DNA of 64,000 nt from the NCBI RefSeq assembly GCF_900167445.1, contig NZ_FUZT01000016.1:43159-107158 (forward strand), in the 5' to 3' direction. This DNA is from Maledivibacter halophilus (lineage in GTDB: Bacteria > Bacillota > Clostridia > Peptostreptococcales > Caminicellaceae). The position numbers were made by a program, and so were the translations under genes. The notes under the pieces were generated by a model, which had not been told where the DNA came from, did not search any database, and saw only the letters and a program-made list of their open reading frames with translations. Positions 17,725 to 26,885 of the stretch are shown here, piece by piece. The number at the start of each line of letters is the position of its first letter. The stretch's first letter is position 1.

Positions 17725-17740
17725 AGCAATATCTATGCCA
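17725..17740 (-). promoter_or_regulatory. Sigma-54 (-24/-12) promoter of the PTS1 operon
   Basis: On the minus strand TGGCATAGATATTGCT matches TGGCAC-N5-TTGCT, with the invariant GG and GC exactly 10 nt apart. The expected start point is near 17714, just before the LevR ribosome binding site. Confidence 0.82.
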
Positions 17741-17844
17741 CATTAATTATTAATTTCCTTTATTATCCTTAAGATAGATTTTTCAACCCTTACAAGAGAA
17801 AACGATTTCACTTAAAAACATTATATACCCATGTATACTATTTG

Positions 17845-17861
17845 TACCATCTTCCATGGTA
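17845..17861. promoter_or_regulatory. Candidate upstream activating site for the PTS1 LevR protein
   Basis: Inverted repeat TACCAT-cttcc-ATGGTA lies about 140 bp upstream of the predicted sigma-54 start, a normal distance for an enhancer-binding protein. The binding protein is inferred, not shown. Confidence 0.5.
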
Positions 17862-17910
17862 TTTTTTGTACTGCATATGTATTACTTTAAAATTTAATAA
17901 ATTTCAAATA

Positions 17911-17956
17911 AAAAAACTACGATTATTGTTGCTTTAACAATCAATCATAGTTTTTC
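17911..17956 (-). terminator. Intrinsic terminator downstream of ispD
   Basis: AAAACTAYGATT-type arms with an inner ATTGTT/AACAAT pair are followed on the minus strand by seven T. It lies about 55 bp after the ispD stop. Confidence 0.7.
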
Positions 17957-18011
17957 TATAATATTAAACTTTAAATTAATACAAAATTATTTAAAAAGAT
18001 AAATTTCATAG

Positions 18012-18701
18012 TTACCTTCTCTTATGCTTAAGTATTGCTTCTGCAGTAATTAAATCATCAGGAGTCGTTATTTTTATATTCTCATAATCTCCTTCAACCA
18101 TTTTAACTTGTATGCCCATTTCTTCTACTAACATAGCATCATCGGTTCCAAACAAATTCTCTTTAGCAGCAAAGCTGTGGGCTTTTCTGATTATTTCACT
18201 CTTAAATCCCTGAGGGGTTTGAGTAATCCAAACATTTTCTCTTTTTGGTGTAAAGCTTACAAAACCGTCATCCTTCATAATTTTAATAGTATCCTTAATA
18301 GGTACTCCAGCAGATACAGCACCAAATTTTTCAGCGCCTTCTATACACCTTTTAATAATTTCTTTGGTTACAAGGGGTCTTGCTCCATCATGTATAAGTA
18401 CGGTTTTTGATTCCTGGCTTATATGTAAAAGCCCATTCATCACCGAATCCTGTCGCTGAGCTCCACCAGTAATTATTTTTACCACTTTCTTAAATTTGAA
18501 TTTCTTTAGAATATTTTTTTTGCATAACGCTATATCATCTTTGTTAATCACCAGTATAATCTCGTCAATAAGAGGACTTCTCTCAAAAACGTCTAGGGTA
18601 TGGGCAATAATAGGCTTACCCTTGAGTAGTAAATATTGCTTATTAAATTCAGCCCTCATTCTAGTTCCCTTTCCAGCAGCAAGTATGATAGCAGTATTCA
18701 T
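18012..18701 (-). CDS. ispD: 2-C-methyl-D-erythritol 4-phosphate cytidylyltransferase
   Basis: Transfers CMP from CTP to methylerythritol 4-phosphate in the non-mevalonate isoprenoid pathway. The nucleotide loop AAGKGTRM is at residues 8-15, and the family motifs RQDSVMNGL, HDGARPLV and the C-terminal TTPDDL are present. Length 229 is normal. ATG at 18701. It lies about 200 bp downstream of yacL; ispF, often its neighbour, is not present here. Confidence 0.95.
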   Translation of the reverse strand: MNTAIILAAGKGTRMRAEFNKQYLLLKGKPIIAHTLDVFERSPLIDEIILVINKDDIALCKKNILKKFKFKKVVKIITGGAQRQDSVMNGLLHISQESKTVLIHDGARPLVTKEIIKRCIEGAEKFGAVSAGVPIKDTIKIMKDDGFVSFTPKRENVWITQTPQGFKSEIIRKAHSFAAKENLFGTDDAMLVEEMGIQVKMVEGDYENIKITTPDDLITAEAILKHKRR

Positions 18702-18849
18702 ATGAATAAAACTCCTTTTCAGCTATACCTTTTCAACTATATTCTATCAGCCAATGTCATATAGCTAATTTCCACAAAAATTATTAAATTTTCTAACCAA
18801 TATTAATCCAGCAGTCTTAATTTATCAAATATAGTATACCATATAATAA

Positions 18850-18872
18850 AGCCCAGCAACAAAAGCTGGGCT
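18850..18872. terminator. Intrinsic terminator after yacL
   Basis: GC-rich arms AGCCCAGC (18850-18857) and GCTGGGCT (18865-18872) with a 7-nt loop, followed on the minus strand by a T-rich stretch. It lies 26 bp after the yacL stop. Confidence 0.85.
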
Positions 18873-18898
18873 ATTAATCATTATTATAACACTATTTG

Positions 18899-20011
18899 CT
18901 AAGCAGTTTTATTTATCATATTTTTAGGTTTAGCAAATATAAGTCTTCCTGCTGCTGTTTGAAGTACACTTGTAACGGTAACATCCATTGTTTCTCCAAT
19001 ATGCTTTTTACCGCCATCAACTACTATCATAGTGCCATCGTCAAGATAAGCAACTCCTTGCCCCATTTCTTTTCCCTCTTTAATAACTTGAACCACCATT
19101 TCTTCCCCAGGTAATACAACCGGCTTAACAGCATTTGCTAATTCATTTATATTTAATACGGGAACCCCTTGGAGCTCTGAAACCTTATTTAAATTGAAAT
19201 CATTAGTAACAATTTTACCTGATACCACTTGTCCTAGCCTTACTAATTTACTGTCTACTTCAGCTATCTCTTCAAAATCCATATCAGTTATTTGAACTTC
19301 AATATCTAATTCTTTTTGTATTTTATTTAATATATCTAAACCTCTTCTTCCTCTATTTCTCTTTAGAGAATCGGAAGAATCGGCAATATGTCTCAATTCT
19401 TCTAAAACAAATTCAGGTATAACCAATGGGCCTTCCACAAATCCAGTTTTACAAACATCAGCAATTCTTCCATCAATTATAACACTTGTATCTAATATTT
19501 TAGGCTTACTATTATAAACTACTTTGTTGACATCCTTTTCTTTAGGACTAATCTTTTTAAATATATTGGGCAAATTGATTAAATCCTTAGTTTTCTTCGT
19601 CGCAATACTAACACCTAAATAACCTAAGAAGATATAAACTATAACAGAAAGTAAAGTTCCTATATAGGGTATAGGTATAATTAAATGACTAATTAAATAA
19701 GCAATTATAAGTCCGATGATAAGTCCAATAGATCCCACCAAAATATCAGTAGTTGGTATTTTCTGCAGCTCAGTTTCTACCCAATTTGCACTATTTAGAC
19801 CCTTTTTCATCAACCACGGGGTCACAGCAAAAAACATGAATCCAAATACAACAGCTCCAACAATACTTATTATTAGTTCTTGTAATGTAGTTAAAGTCCC
19901 TATATCGAATAACTCTTGCACTCTTAAAATTTTAGAAATCAATATCCCTAGTGCATACCCTGCCGCTGCTCCTGCAAAGGTTAAGGAAATACGTATGATT
20001 TTATTTAGCAT
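18899..20011 (-). CDS. yacL: PIN/TRAM-domain membrane protein (YacL family)
   Basis: A 370-residue protein with four N-terminal hydrophobic helices (about 1-150). A PIN nuclease-like domain begins at KILDTSVIIDGRIADV, with acidic residues placed as in PIN enzymes, and a C-terminal TRAM domain (VQVIKEGKEMGQGVAYLDDGTMIVVD) probably binds RNA. The ATG at 20011 follows GGAGGTGG. The location between carD and ispD is standard in Clostridia. Its RNA target is unknown. Confidence 0.9.
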   Translation of the reverse strand: MLNKIIRISLTFAGAAAGYALGILISKILRVQELFDIGTLTTLQELIISIVGAVVFGFMFFAVTPWLMKKGLNSANWVETELQKIPTTDILVGSIGLIIGLIIAYLISHLIIPIPYIGTLLSVIVYIFLGYLGVSIATKKTKDLINLPNIFKKISPKEKDVNKVVYNSKPKILDTSVIIDGRIADVCKTGFVEGPLVIPEFVLEELRHIADSSDSLKRNRGRRGLDILNKIQKELDIEVQITDMDFEEIAEVDSKLVRLGQVVSGKIVTNDFNLNKVSELQGVPVLNINELANAVKPVVLPGEEMVVQVIKEGKEMGQGVAYLDDGTMIVVDGGKKHIGETMDVTVTSVLQTAAGRLIFAKPKNMINKTA

Positions 20012-20220
20012 TTTATTGCCACCTCCTTCTTGTAATTATATCCACTGAGCTAGTATTTTATAACAATAGTCTTTATTTATAATTACAAAAAATAAATTAG
20101 TTAAAAATAATATTCTCATATTACAATTATCCTAAATTAAAATTATAAAATTATCTCGATTTTGAAAAATAATTCAATAAATAGTTTTTATAAAATAAAT
20201 TATTTATTAAGCTTGAAACT

Positions 20221-20357
20221 TAGATATTCTGTATAGATTTTCCATAGCAAAACCTAATTTATGCATATCAAAATGTCCAGTGTTTCTGAAGAATTTTGAT
20301 GTGTATAAATCAATTGTTTTGCTAGAATATCTATAGTAAAAACTCACTATTTTTTAT
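20221..20357 (+). ncRNA. Candidate structured RNA (113-nt imperfect hairpin plus terminator)
   Basis: Nested arms: TAGATATTCT (20221-20230) with AGAATATCTA (20324-20333), AGCAAAAC (20246-20253) with GTTTTGCT (20316-20323), and a 17-bp stem 20258-20274 with 20293-20309. The two imperfect positions of that stem are G-U pairs only in the plus-strand transcript. ATAGT...ACTAT followed by six T (to about 20357) looks like its terminator. No convincing promoter was found. This is the main content of the 463-bp gap between yacL and carD. Confidence 0.45.
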
Positions 20358-20474
20358 ATACCCCATTTAATAGCAAAAAAAAAGAATTTTGCATAAATTA
20401 TATACTATTTTTTATTCTTTATCTATATTAATTACAAAAATTTAACAAATCAGATGAAAAAAATATCTATATTT

Positions 20475-20951
20475 TTATTGTATAGTTTCATTTATAAGCT
20501 CTTCTATACTGAGCTCGTCAGAATCATTCACTAATACTAATTCACTTATTAGTATTTGTTTTGCATTATTAAGCATTTTTCTTTCTCCAGTTGAAAGTCC
20601 TTTCTCTTTATCTCTGAGCATGAGGTTGCGAACTACTCCAGCCACTTCATAGATATCTCCACTCTTTATCTTATCCATATTAGCCCTATATCTACGATTC
20701 CAATTCTTAGGCATTTTAGATTCATCATCATTCAAGACTGCAAGAACCTGCTCCACTTCCTGTTCAGATATTATATCCCTAAGTCCCATAGTATCTACAT
20801 TATCTAGAGGAATCATTACCTTCATATTTCTCAAAGGCAATAATAAAATATAATATTTCCTTTTTTCTCCTAAAATTTCCTTTTCTTCAATGGATTTGAT
20901 TATCCCAGCACCATGCATAGGATATACTACCTTATCACCTATATTAAACAT
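20475..20951 (-). CDS. carD: CarD-family transcription regulator
   Basis: A 158-residue protein starting MFNIGDKVVYPMHGAGII, the CarD/TRCF RNA-polymerase-interacting domain, followed by the helical C-terminal DNA-contacting domain with LMLRDKEKGLSTGERKML. CarD proteins bind RNA polymerase beta and adjust open complex formation at rRNA and other promoters. The start is ATG 20951 with GGAGG 7 nt upstream; the in-frame codons up to 21005 are non-coding. It forms a separate unit from yacL. Confidence 0.92.
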   Translation of the reverse strand: MFNIGDKVVYPMHGAGIIKSIEEKEILGEKRKYYILLLPLRNMKVMIPLDNVDTMGLRDIISEQEVEQVLAVLNDDESKMPKNWNRRYRANMDKIKSGDIYEVAGVVRNLMLRDKEKGLSTGERKMLNNAKQILISELVLVNDSDELSIEELINETIQ

Positions 20952-21299
20952 AGAAATACCTCCTAAATGACATTGCACATATCCAGTATACAGTAACCAA
21001 AGCAAGATGTCAAGAATAAATTATTTTATCACAGTAGCATATGAATGTCAATGCTTTTTTATTGAATTCCTTAATAAACTTTTTTATTCCCCTAAACATT
21101 TCTATTTTTTTATATTTATGGTAAAATAATTCCATATTTATCTAATATATATTATCCTTTGACCTTTTATTTTATCTATCTTTATGCTAAAATATTTATG
21201 TCAACCATATATTAAACAATAATATGAATTCAACATTTAAAATCTTTAAAGTGAAATATTTTTATACATAGCTTCTACTTTATTTAGGAGTGATTATTT

Positions 21300-21695
21300 A
21301 TGAAGGATTTTCTATGTGATAATTTTCAAAACTCAGTTGAAGAAGTTTTAATAAGACATAAAAGCATATTGGATATACTAACAAAGCTTCAGGAATCTTC
21401 TGCAAAAATCAATAGAGCAGTGATTAAATCAGTAACAAGCTGTGGTTGTATAAAAATTAATGCTTCTAATCATGAAGTTCCCGATGATATTAATTATGAA
21501 GATATTAAAGAATATCTAAATAATCATCTTCAAGGTGAACTTTGTGAAGTATGCAGAGAAAAAATTATTGAAGAAATGGGAAAAAATCTATTTTATATTA
21601 CTGCCCTAGCTAATAATCTTGATATAAATCTTTATGAAGTAATACTTGAGGAACATAAAAAAATAGAAGCATTAGGTAAGTTTAGTTTATATTAA
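21300..21695 (+). CDS. Conserved hypothetical protein with SCGC and CxxC motifs
   Basis: A 131-residue protein recognised as a type found in Clostridia next to disA/radA, variously annotated as DUF1573-containing. SCGC lies near residue 47 and CEVC near residue 81, so a metal or redox role is possible. The remainder is helical. ATG at 21300 follows AGGAGTG. It is the only plus-strand gene in this block. The 348-bp gap before it contains an extended -10-like TATGCTAAAAT near 21182-21192 and otherwise no clear structure. Confidence 0.8.
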   Translation: MKDFLCDNFQNSVEEVLIRHKSILDILTKLQESSAKINRAVIKSVTSCGCIKINASNHEVPDDINYEDIKEYLNNHLQGELCEVCREKIIEEMGKNLFYITALANNLDINLYEVILEEHKKIEALGKFSLY

Positions 21696-21792
21696 ATAAA
21701 TACGTTTTCGTCCCATTGTAAAGTTATAGGTTAGAGGTTTTGACATAATTTTATAAAAATATTAAAATTCCTATTACATACTCAAATAATGT

Positions 21793-22878
21793 TTACTTTT
21801 TTAAAAGATGCCTATCAAGGAGAACCTGATCTCTTACCCTCCTTAGGCCTTCTTTGATGTTTTTAGCCCTTACCTCACCTATACCTTCTACATCATAGAG
21901 TTCTTCTGTGCTGGCCCTTAAAATCTTTTGAAAATTATTAAAACGTTTAACTAAATTCTTTATAACTACTGCCGGTAATCTTGGAATTCTAAATAATATT
22001 CTATATCCCCTTGGCATTACTGGCATATCTAATATATTTATATCATTGGAATATCCTAGCAGCATAGCAATATTTGTTAAATCTAAAAGCTCTTCGGAAG
22101 TAAAATTTCTAAAGCTTCTCATTATAGAATCTTTGTTATTATCTATTCCAATTTTATAATCTTCAATTATATTCTCACCATCTTCTTTAACAAAAGCAAT
22201 AAGTTCCTCTAATTGCATACTTACTAGTCTACCTTCACTTCCCAATTCATTTATATATCTTTCAATTTCATTTGCTATTCTCATTACCATCTCTGTCCTT
22301 TGTATAACTAGGCAAACATCATATAAAGTTACCAAATCCTCAAGTTCTAAAGCACTCAAACTGGTCATTGCCTGTTCTAAAACAGCCTTGTACTTTTCTA
22401 GGGTTTGAATAGCTTGATTTGCTTTGTTAAGAACTTTATTGGTATCCTGCAATATATATTTCTCCCACCCCTTATAAATAGTTATGATATTTCTTCTCTG
22501 GGATATTGACACTACTAAATTTCCTGTCTGTCTCGCAACTCTTTGAGCTGTCCTATGTCTTATTCCAGTTTCTGAAGATGGTATAGATGGATCTGGATTA
22601 AGTTGTGTATTTGCATTGAGAATCTTTTTTTGATCAGAGCTTATAATTATAGCTCCATCCATCTTAGCTAATTCATAAAGGTGGGCAGGAGTAAGCTCTG
22701 TATTTATATAAAATCCTCCATCAACCATCTTAATTATCTCTAAATCATCCCCTACTACTATTAGCGCTCCGGTTTTAGCCCTAAGAATACTCTCAAGTCC
22801 CTCTCTCAAAGAAGTTCCCGGAGCCAAAGTCTTTAAGGATTCGTTTATATCCTGACTCTCTTTTTCCTGTTTAACCAA
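21793..22878 (-). CDS. disA: DNA integrity scanning protein, diadenylate cyclase
   Basis: Makes cyclic di-AMP from two ATP and scans DNA for branched structures. The DAC domain has DGA at residues 74-76 and RHRTA at 107-111. A helical linker follows, and C-terminal helix-hairpin-helix motifs (VEGIGEVRAKNIKEGL) bind DNA. Length 361 is normal. The start is TTG at 22878 with GGGAGGGAG upstream; it overlaps the radA stop by 8 bp, so the two are co-translated. Confidence 0.95.
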   Translation of the reverse strand: MVKQEKESQDINESLKTLAPGTSLREGLESILRAKTGALIVVGDDLEIIKMVDGGFYINTELTPAHLYELAKMDGAIIISSDQKKILNANTQLNPDPSIPSSETGIRHRTAQRVARQTGNLVVSISQRRNIITIYKGWEKYILQDTNKVLNKANQAIQTLEKYKAVLEQAMTSLSALELEDLVTLYDVCLVIQRTEMVMRIANEIERYINELGSEGRLVSMQLEELIAFVKEDGENIIEDYKIGIDNNKDSIMRSFRNFTSEELLDLTNIAMLLGYSNDINILDMPVMPRGYRILFRIPRLPAVVIKNLVKRFNNFQKILRASTEELYDVEGIGEVRAKNIKEGLRRVRDQVLLDRHLLKK

Positions 22879-24247
22879 TACTTCTCCCTCCCAAAACTAT
22901 GTCAAGGGCTTCATACACGTTCTCTACACCTATTATTTCTATATCATTGAATTTAGGAAGCCCACTTAGATTCCCCTTAGGAATTACACAGGTTTTAAAT
23001 CCCATTTTCACTGCTTCATTTATTCTTTTTTCAGCATGATTTACAGATCTAACTTCTCCAGTTAATCCCACTTCACCAAATATAATAGTTTGATGGTCGA
23101 TTACTTTACTTCTAAAACTTGAGGCAATAGCGGCCACAATAGCCAAATCAACAGCTGGCTCACTAAGTTGTATGCCACCTACTACATTTACATATCCATC
23201 TTGGGCCTGAAGCTGAAGCCCTATTTTTTTCTCAAGAACTGCCATAAGCATAACCACTCTGTTATAGTCTATACCTGTTGCCATTCTTCTAGGTGTTCCA
23301 AAATTGGTAGAACTTATAAGAGCCTGAATTTCTATCAGTACTGGTCTAGTTCCTTCTATACTTGCAACAACAACTGATCCAGCCACCTCCTTTGGTCTAT
23401 GGGCTAAAAATAAGTGAGATGGATTTAAAACCTCCTCAAGACCATTATTAGTCATTTCAAAAATTCCTATTTCATTGGTCGATCCAAATCTGTTTTTAAC
23501 GGCACGAAGCACTCTATATATATTATGCTTTTCACCTTCAAAATAGAGCACTGTATCTACCATATGTTCTAAAACCTTTGGTCCTGCTATTGATCCAGTT
23601 TTTGTAACATGGCCTACAATGAATGTGGCAATGCCTAATTGTTTAGATAGTTTCATAAGCATGGCAGTACCTTCTCTTACTTGACTAACACTACCTGGGG
23701 CAGATGTTATATCTGGATTATATACTGTCTGTATAGAGTCTATGATTAGTAAATTGGGATTTATTTCTTCAATATATTTTGAAATATATTCAAGATTATT
23801 TTCTGAAACTATATAGAGATTTTCATTGTCAATATTTAGTCTATCTGCCCTCATTTTTATCTGTTTGAGGGATTCTTCTCCCGACATATATAATACCTTT
23901 AGGCCTTTTTCTCCTACATTACTTGCAACTTGAATAAGGAGTGTGGATTTACCTATGCCCGGGTCTCCACCTACCAATACCAAAGACCCTATTACTATTC
24001 CTCCTCCTAAAACCCTATTTAATTCACCATTGGATGTTGAAAATCTATTTTCAACTTCAATCTTAATATTCTTAAGCTGCACGGGTTTTTGTGAAGAAGC
24101 TGTGGATATTCCTTTACCTGATTTGTTCTTTTCAACAAATTCTTCAACAAAACTTTCCCAGCTATGGCATTCTGGACATTTTCCCATCCATTTCAATGAT
24201 ATATATCCACATTCCTGGCAGACATACTTTGTTTTTATTTTACCCAC
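22871..24247 (-). CDS. radA: DNA repair protein RadA/Sms
   Basis: A RecA-like helicase for branch migration and recombination repair. It has the N-terminal zinc finger CQECG...CPECH, Walker A GGDPGIGKST, the RadA-specific KNRFG motif and a Lon-protease-like C-terminal domain. The start is set at GTG 24247 (VGKIKTKYVCQECG), 6 nt after GAGGTG, giving 458 residues; the extra 39 codons up to 24364 precede the family's normal start. It is in the conserved clpC-radA-disA order. Confidence 0.94.
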   Translation of the reverse strand: MGKIKTKYVCQECGYISLKWMGKCPECHSWESFVEEFVEKNKSGKGISTASSQKPVQLKNIKIEVENRFSTSNGELNRVLGGGIVIGSLVLVGGDPGIGKSTLLIQVASNVGEKGLKVLYMSGEESLKQIKMRADRLNIDNENLYIVSENNLEYISKYIEEINPNLLIIDSIQTVYNPDITSAPGSVSQVREGTAMLMKLSKQLGIATFIVGHVTKTGSIAGPKVLEHMVDTVLYFEGEKHNIYRVLRAVKNRFGSTNEIGIFEMTNNGLEEVLNPSHLFLAHRPKEVAGSVVVASIEGTRPVLIEIQALISSTNFGTPRRMATGIDYNRVVMLMAVLEKKIGLQLQAQDGYVNVVGGIQLSEPAVDLAIVAAIASSFRSKVIDHQTIIFGEVGLTGEVRSVNHAEKRINEAVKMGFKTCVIPKGNLSGLPKFNDIEIIGVENVYEALDIVLGGRSIG

Positions 24248-24370
24248 AAAATTCACCTCAAATTCCAATATTTTAAAATCTCTAATTATATATGATACCA
24301 CTATAATATATTTTAATGTATGTTTATAATTAATACTAGAGAAATGGTTATTATTATACATCATAAGAAT

Positions 24371-24409
24371 AAAACAGTACTTAAAACTTATAGTTTTAAG
24401 TACTGTTTT
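24371..24409. terminator. Perfect 18-bp-stem terminator between clpC and radA
   Basis: Arms 24371-24388 and 24392-24409 are exact complements around a TAT loop. It lies 25 bp after the clpC stop and upstream of the radA start, so it separates or attenuates the ctsR and radA-disA units. Confidence 0.75.
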
Positions 24410-24433
24410 CTATCTTCTACCAATTACCTGCCA

Positions 24434-26872
24434 CTATTTCTTTGTAAACATCAATTTCTCTTTATCTACATCTACTATTATATCATCTTCTTTAGATATT
24501 TTACCCATCAATATTTCTTCCGATAACTTATCTTCTATGGTTTTAGTTATCAATCTTTTTAGAGGTCTAGCACCGTATTCTACATCATAGCCTTTATCGG
24601 CTAGATAATCTTTAGCAGCTTCAGTAATTTCTATAGATATATTCAAATCACTAAGTCTATTTGTAAGCTCATTAATCATTAGATCAACAATTTTTTTAAT
24701 ATGTTCCTTCTCTAATTGATGGAAAACTATTATATCATCAATTCTATTTAAAAACTCAGGCCTAAACTGCCTTCTGAGTTCATTCATTATATTTTCCTTC
24801 ATTCTCTCATACTCATTTTTCTTTGCATCATCAGCTGCACCCGCAAAACCTAAAGGCTTTGTATTTTTAATTCTACTTGCTCCTACATTTGAAGTCATTA
24901 TTATAACTGTGTTTTTAAAGTCTACTGTTCTACCCTTTCCATCGGTTAATCTTCCATCATCCAGCATCTGTAATAATATATTAAATACGTCGGGATGCGC
25001 CTTTTCTATTTCATCAAATAATATTACTGAATAAGGCTTCCTTCTAACTTTTTCAGTAAGCTGACCACCTTCATCATATCCAACATATCCTGGAGGAGAA
25101 CCTACCAGCTTTGACACCGAATGCTTCTCCATATATTCTGACATATCTACTCTAATCATAGCATCTTCATCGCCAAATAGTGCTTCAGCTAGTGCCTTAG
25201 TAAGCTCAGTCTTTCCTACCCCAGTCGGTCCTAAGAATATAAATGAACCTACAGGTCTTTTAGGGTCCTTAAGACCTACTCTAGCTCTTCTTATGGCACG
25301 AGATACAGATACAACGGGTTCTTCCTGACCTATAACTCTTTTATGGAGTATATCCTCCATCTTAAGGAGTCTGTCAGATTCTTCCTGGGCAAGTTTATTC
25401 ACAGGTATTCCCGTCCAAGATGAAACTATATTTGCTATTTCTTCTTCACCTACAGCTGAATTCTCATTTATATTTGACTTCCAATTTTCCTTTCTATTTT
25501 TAATTTCTTCTAAAATATTTTTTTCTTCATCCCTAAGTTTTGCAGCACTCTCATAATTTTGACTGCTTACAGCCTCTTCCTTTTCCTTCTTGATCTTTTC
25601 TAACTTTTCCTCTAAACCATGTAAATCCTCAGGTTGTGTTGCATTATCAAGTCTTACCCTTGAAGCAGCTTCATCAATCAAATCTACAGCTTTATCTGGT
25701 AAAAATCTATCTGTTATATATCTATGTGAAAGCTCAGCAGCTGCTTTTAATGCTTCATCGGTAATTTTCACTTTATGATGGGCTTCATATTTATCCCTTA
25801 ATCCCTTTAATATTTCTATAGTATCTTCGATTGAAGGTTCTTCTACCATTATAGGCTGAAATCTTCTCTCCAATGCCGAATCCTTTTCAATATGCTTTTT
25901 ATACTCATCAAGGGTTGTTGCTCCTACAGCCTGTATTTCTCCCCTTGCAAGTGCAGGCTTTAATATGTTTGAAGCATCAATGGCACCTTCGGCTCCTCCA
26001 GCCCCTATGATTGTATGCATTTCATCAATAAAGAGTATTACATCCCCTGCTTCTCTAAGTTCATCAATAACTGTTGTTAACCTTTCTTCAAATTCTCCTC
26101 TATATTTTGCACCTGCAAGCATAGAAGCAAGCGCAAGGGTAACTACTCTTTTATTCTTTAATATTTCTGGTATATTTCCTTCTACAATTTTTTGAGCAAG
26201 ACCTTCTGCTATGGCTGTTTTCCCTACACCTGGTTCTCCTATAAGGCATGGATTATTTTTTGTTCTTCTGCTAAGAACCTGTATAACTCTTTGGATTTCC
26301 TTTTCTCTGCCTATAACCGGGTCCAGTTTTTCTTCCTTTGCCATAATAGTTAAATCTCTACCAAATTTATCTAATGTAGGTGTTTTCTTATTTCCTCCAC
26401 CCTTTTTACTCATTTTATTTACTTGTGAATCTTGAGTATTACCTAGTAATTTAAGGACTTCTGTATAAACTTTATTGGCATCTATTCCCATACTCAATAG
26501 GATATTTGCAGCCACACCTTCTCCTTCCCCTATAAGGGCAAGTAGTAAATGCTCTGTACCTACATAATTATGGTTTAATCTTCTTGCTTCTTCAAAGCTT
26601 AGTTCAAATATTCTCTTTGTTCTAGGTGTTATTCCCTGAAGCTGAACTTCCTGACCACCTACTCCAACTATAGACTCTACTTTTGCTCTAAGTAAATTTA
26701 AATCCACACCTAGATTCATTAATGCCTTTGCTGCAACCCCTTCTCCTTCACTTAAAAGACCTAATAATATATGCTCTGTTCCAATATAATTATGTCTTAA
26801 GCGTCTTGCTTCCTCCTGGGCTAACCCTATTGACTTTTGAGCTCTTTCAGTAAATTTATCAAACATGAACAT
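24434..26872 (-). CDS. clpC: ATP-dependent Clp protease ATP-binding subunit ClpC
   Basis: A HSP100 unfoldase for ClpP and for McsB-marked proteins. It has two N-terminal Clp repeats, AAA1 with Walker A GEPGVGKT, a UVR-containing middle domain (EEKLEKIKKEKEEAV region), AAA2 with GPTGVGKT and the C-terminal D2-small domain. Length 812 matches the family. The first ATG (26872) is preceded by GGAGGG with 8-nt spacing. It is the last gene of the ctsR-mcsA-mcsB-clpC operon, 13 bp after mcsB. Confidence 0.96.
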   Translation of the reverse strand: MFMFDKFTERAQKSIGLAQEEARRLRHNYIGTEHILLGLLSEGEGVAAKALMNLGVDLNLLRAKVESIVGVGGQEVQLQGITPRTKRIFELSFEEARRLNHNYVGTEHLLLALIGEGEGVAANILLSMGIDANKVYTEVLKLLGNTQDSQVNKMSKKGGGNKKTPTLDKFGRDLTIMAKEEKLDPVIGREKEIQRVIQVLSRRTKNNPCLIGEPGVGKTAIAEGLAQKIVEGNIPEILKNKRVVTLALASMLAGAKYRGEFEERLTTVIDELREAGDVILFIDEMHTIIGAGGAEGAIDASNILKPALARGEIQAVGATTLDEYKKHIEKDSALERRFQPIMVEEPSIEDTIEILKGLRDKYEAHHKVKITDEALKAAAELSHRYITDRFLPDKAVDLIDEAASRVRLDNATQPEDLHGLEEKLEKIKKEKEEAVSSQNYESAAKLRDEEKNILEEIKNRKENWKSNINENSAVGEEEIANIVSSWTGIPVNKLAQEESDRLLKMEDILHKRVIGQEEPVVSVSRAIRRARVGLKDPKRPVGSFIFLGPTGVGKTELTKALAEALFGDEDAMIRVDMSEYMEKHSVSKLVGSPPGYVGYDEGGQLTEKVRRKPYSVILFDEIEKAHPDVFNILLQMLDDGRLTDGKGRTVDFKNTVIIMTSNVGASRIKNTKPLGFAGAADDAKKNEYERMKENIMNELRRQFRPEFLNRIDDIIVFHQLEKEHIKKIVDLMINELTNRLSDLNISIEITEAAKDYLADKGYDVEYGARPLKRLITKTIEDKLSEEILMGKISKEDDIIVDVDKEKLMFTKK

Positions 26873-26885
26873 AACTATTTCCCTC

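Noticed and set aside
24248..24364. N-terminal extension of RadA by 39 codons
   Set aside because: The zinc finger normally starts the protein; GTG at 24247 has a good ribosome site and the extension has none.
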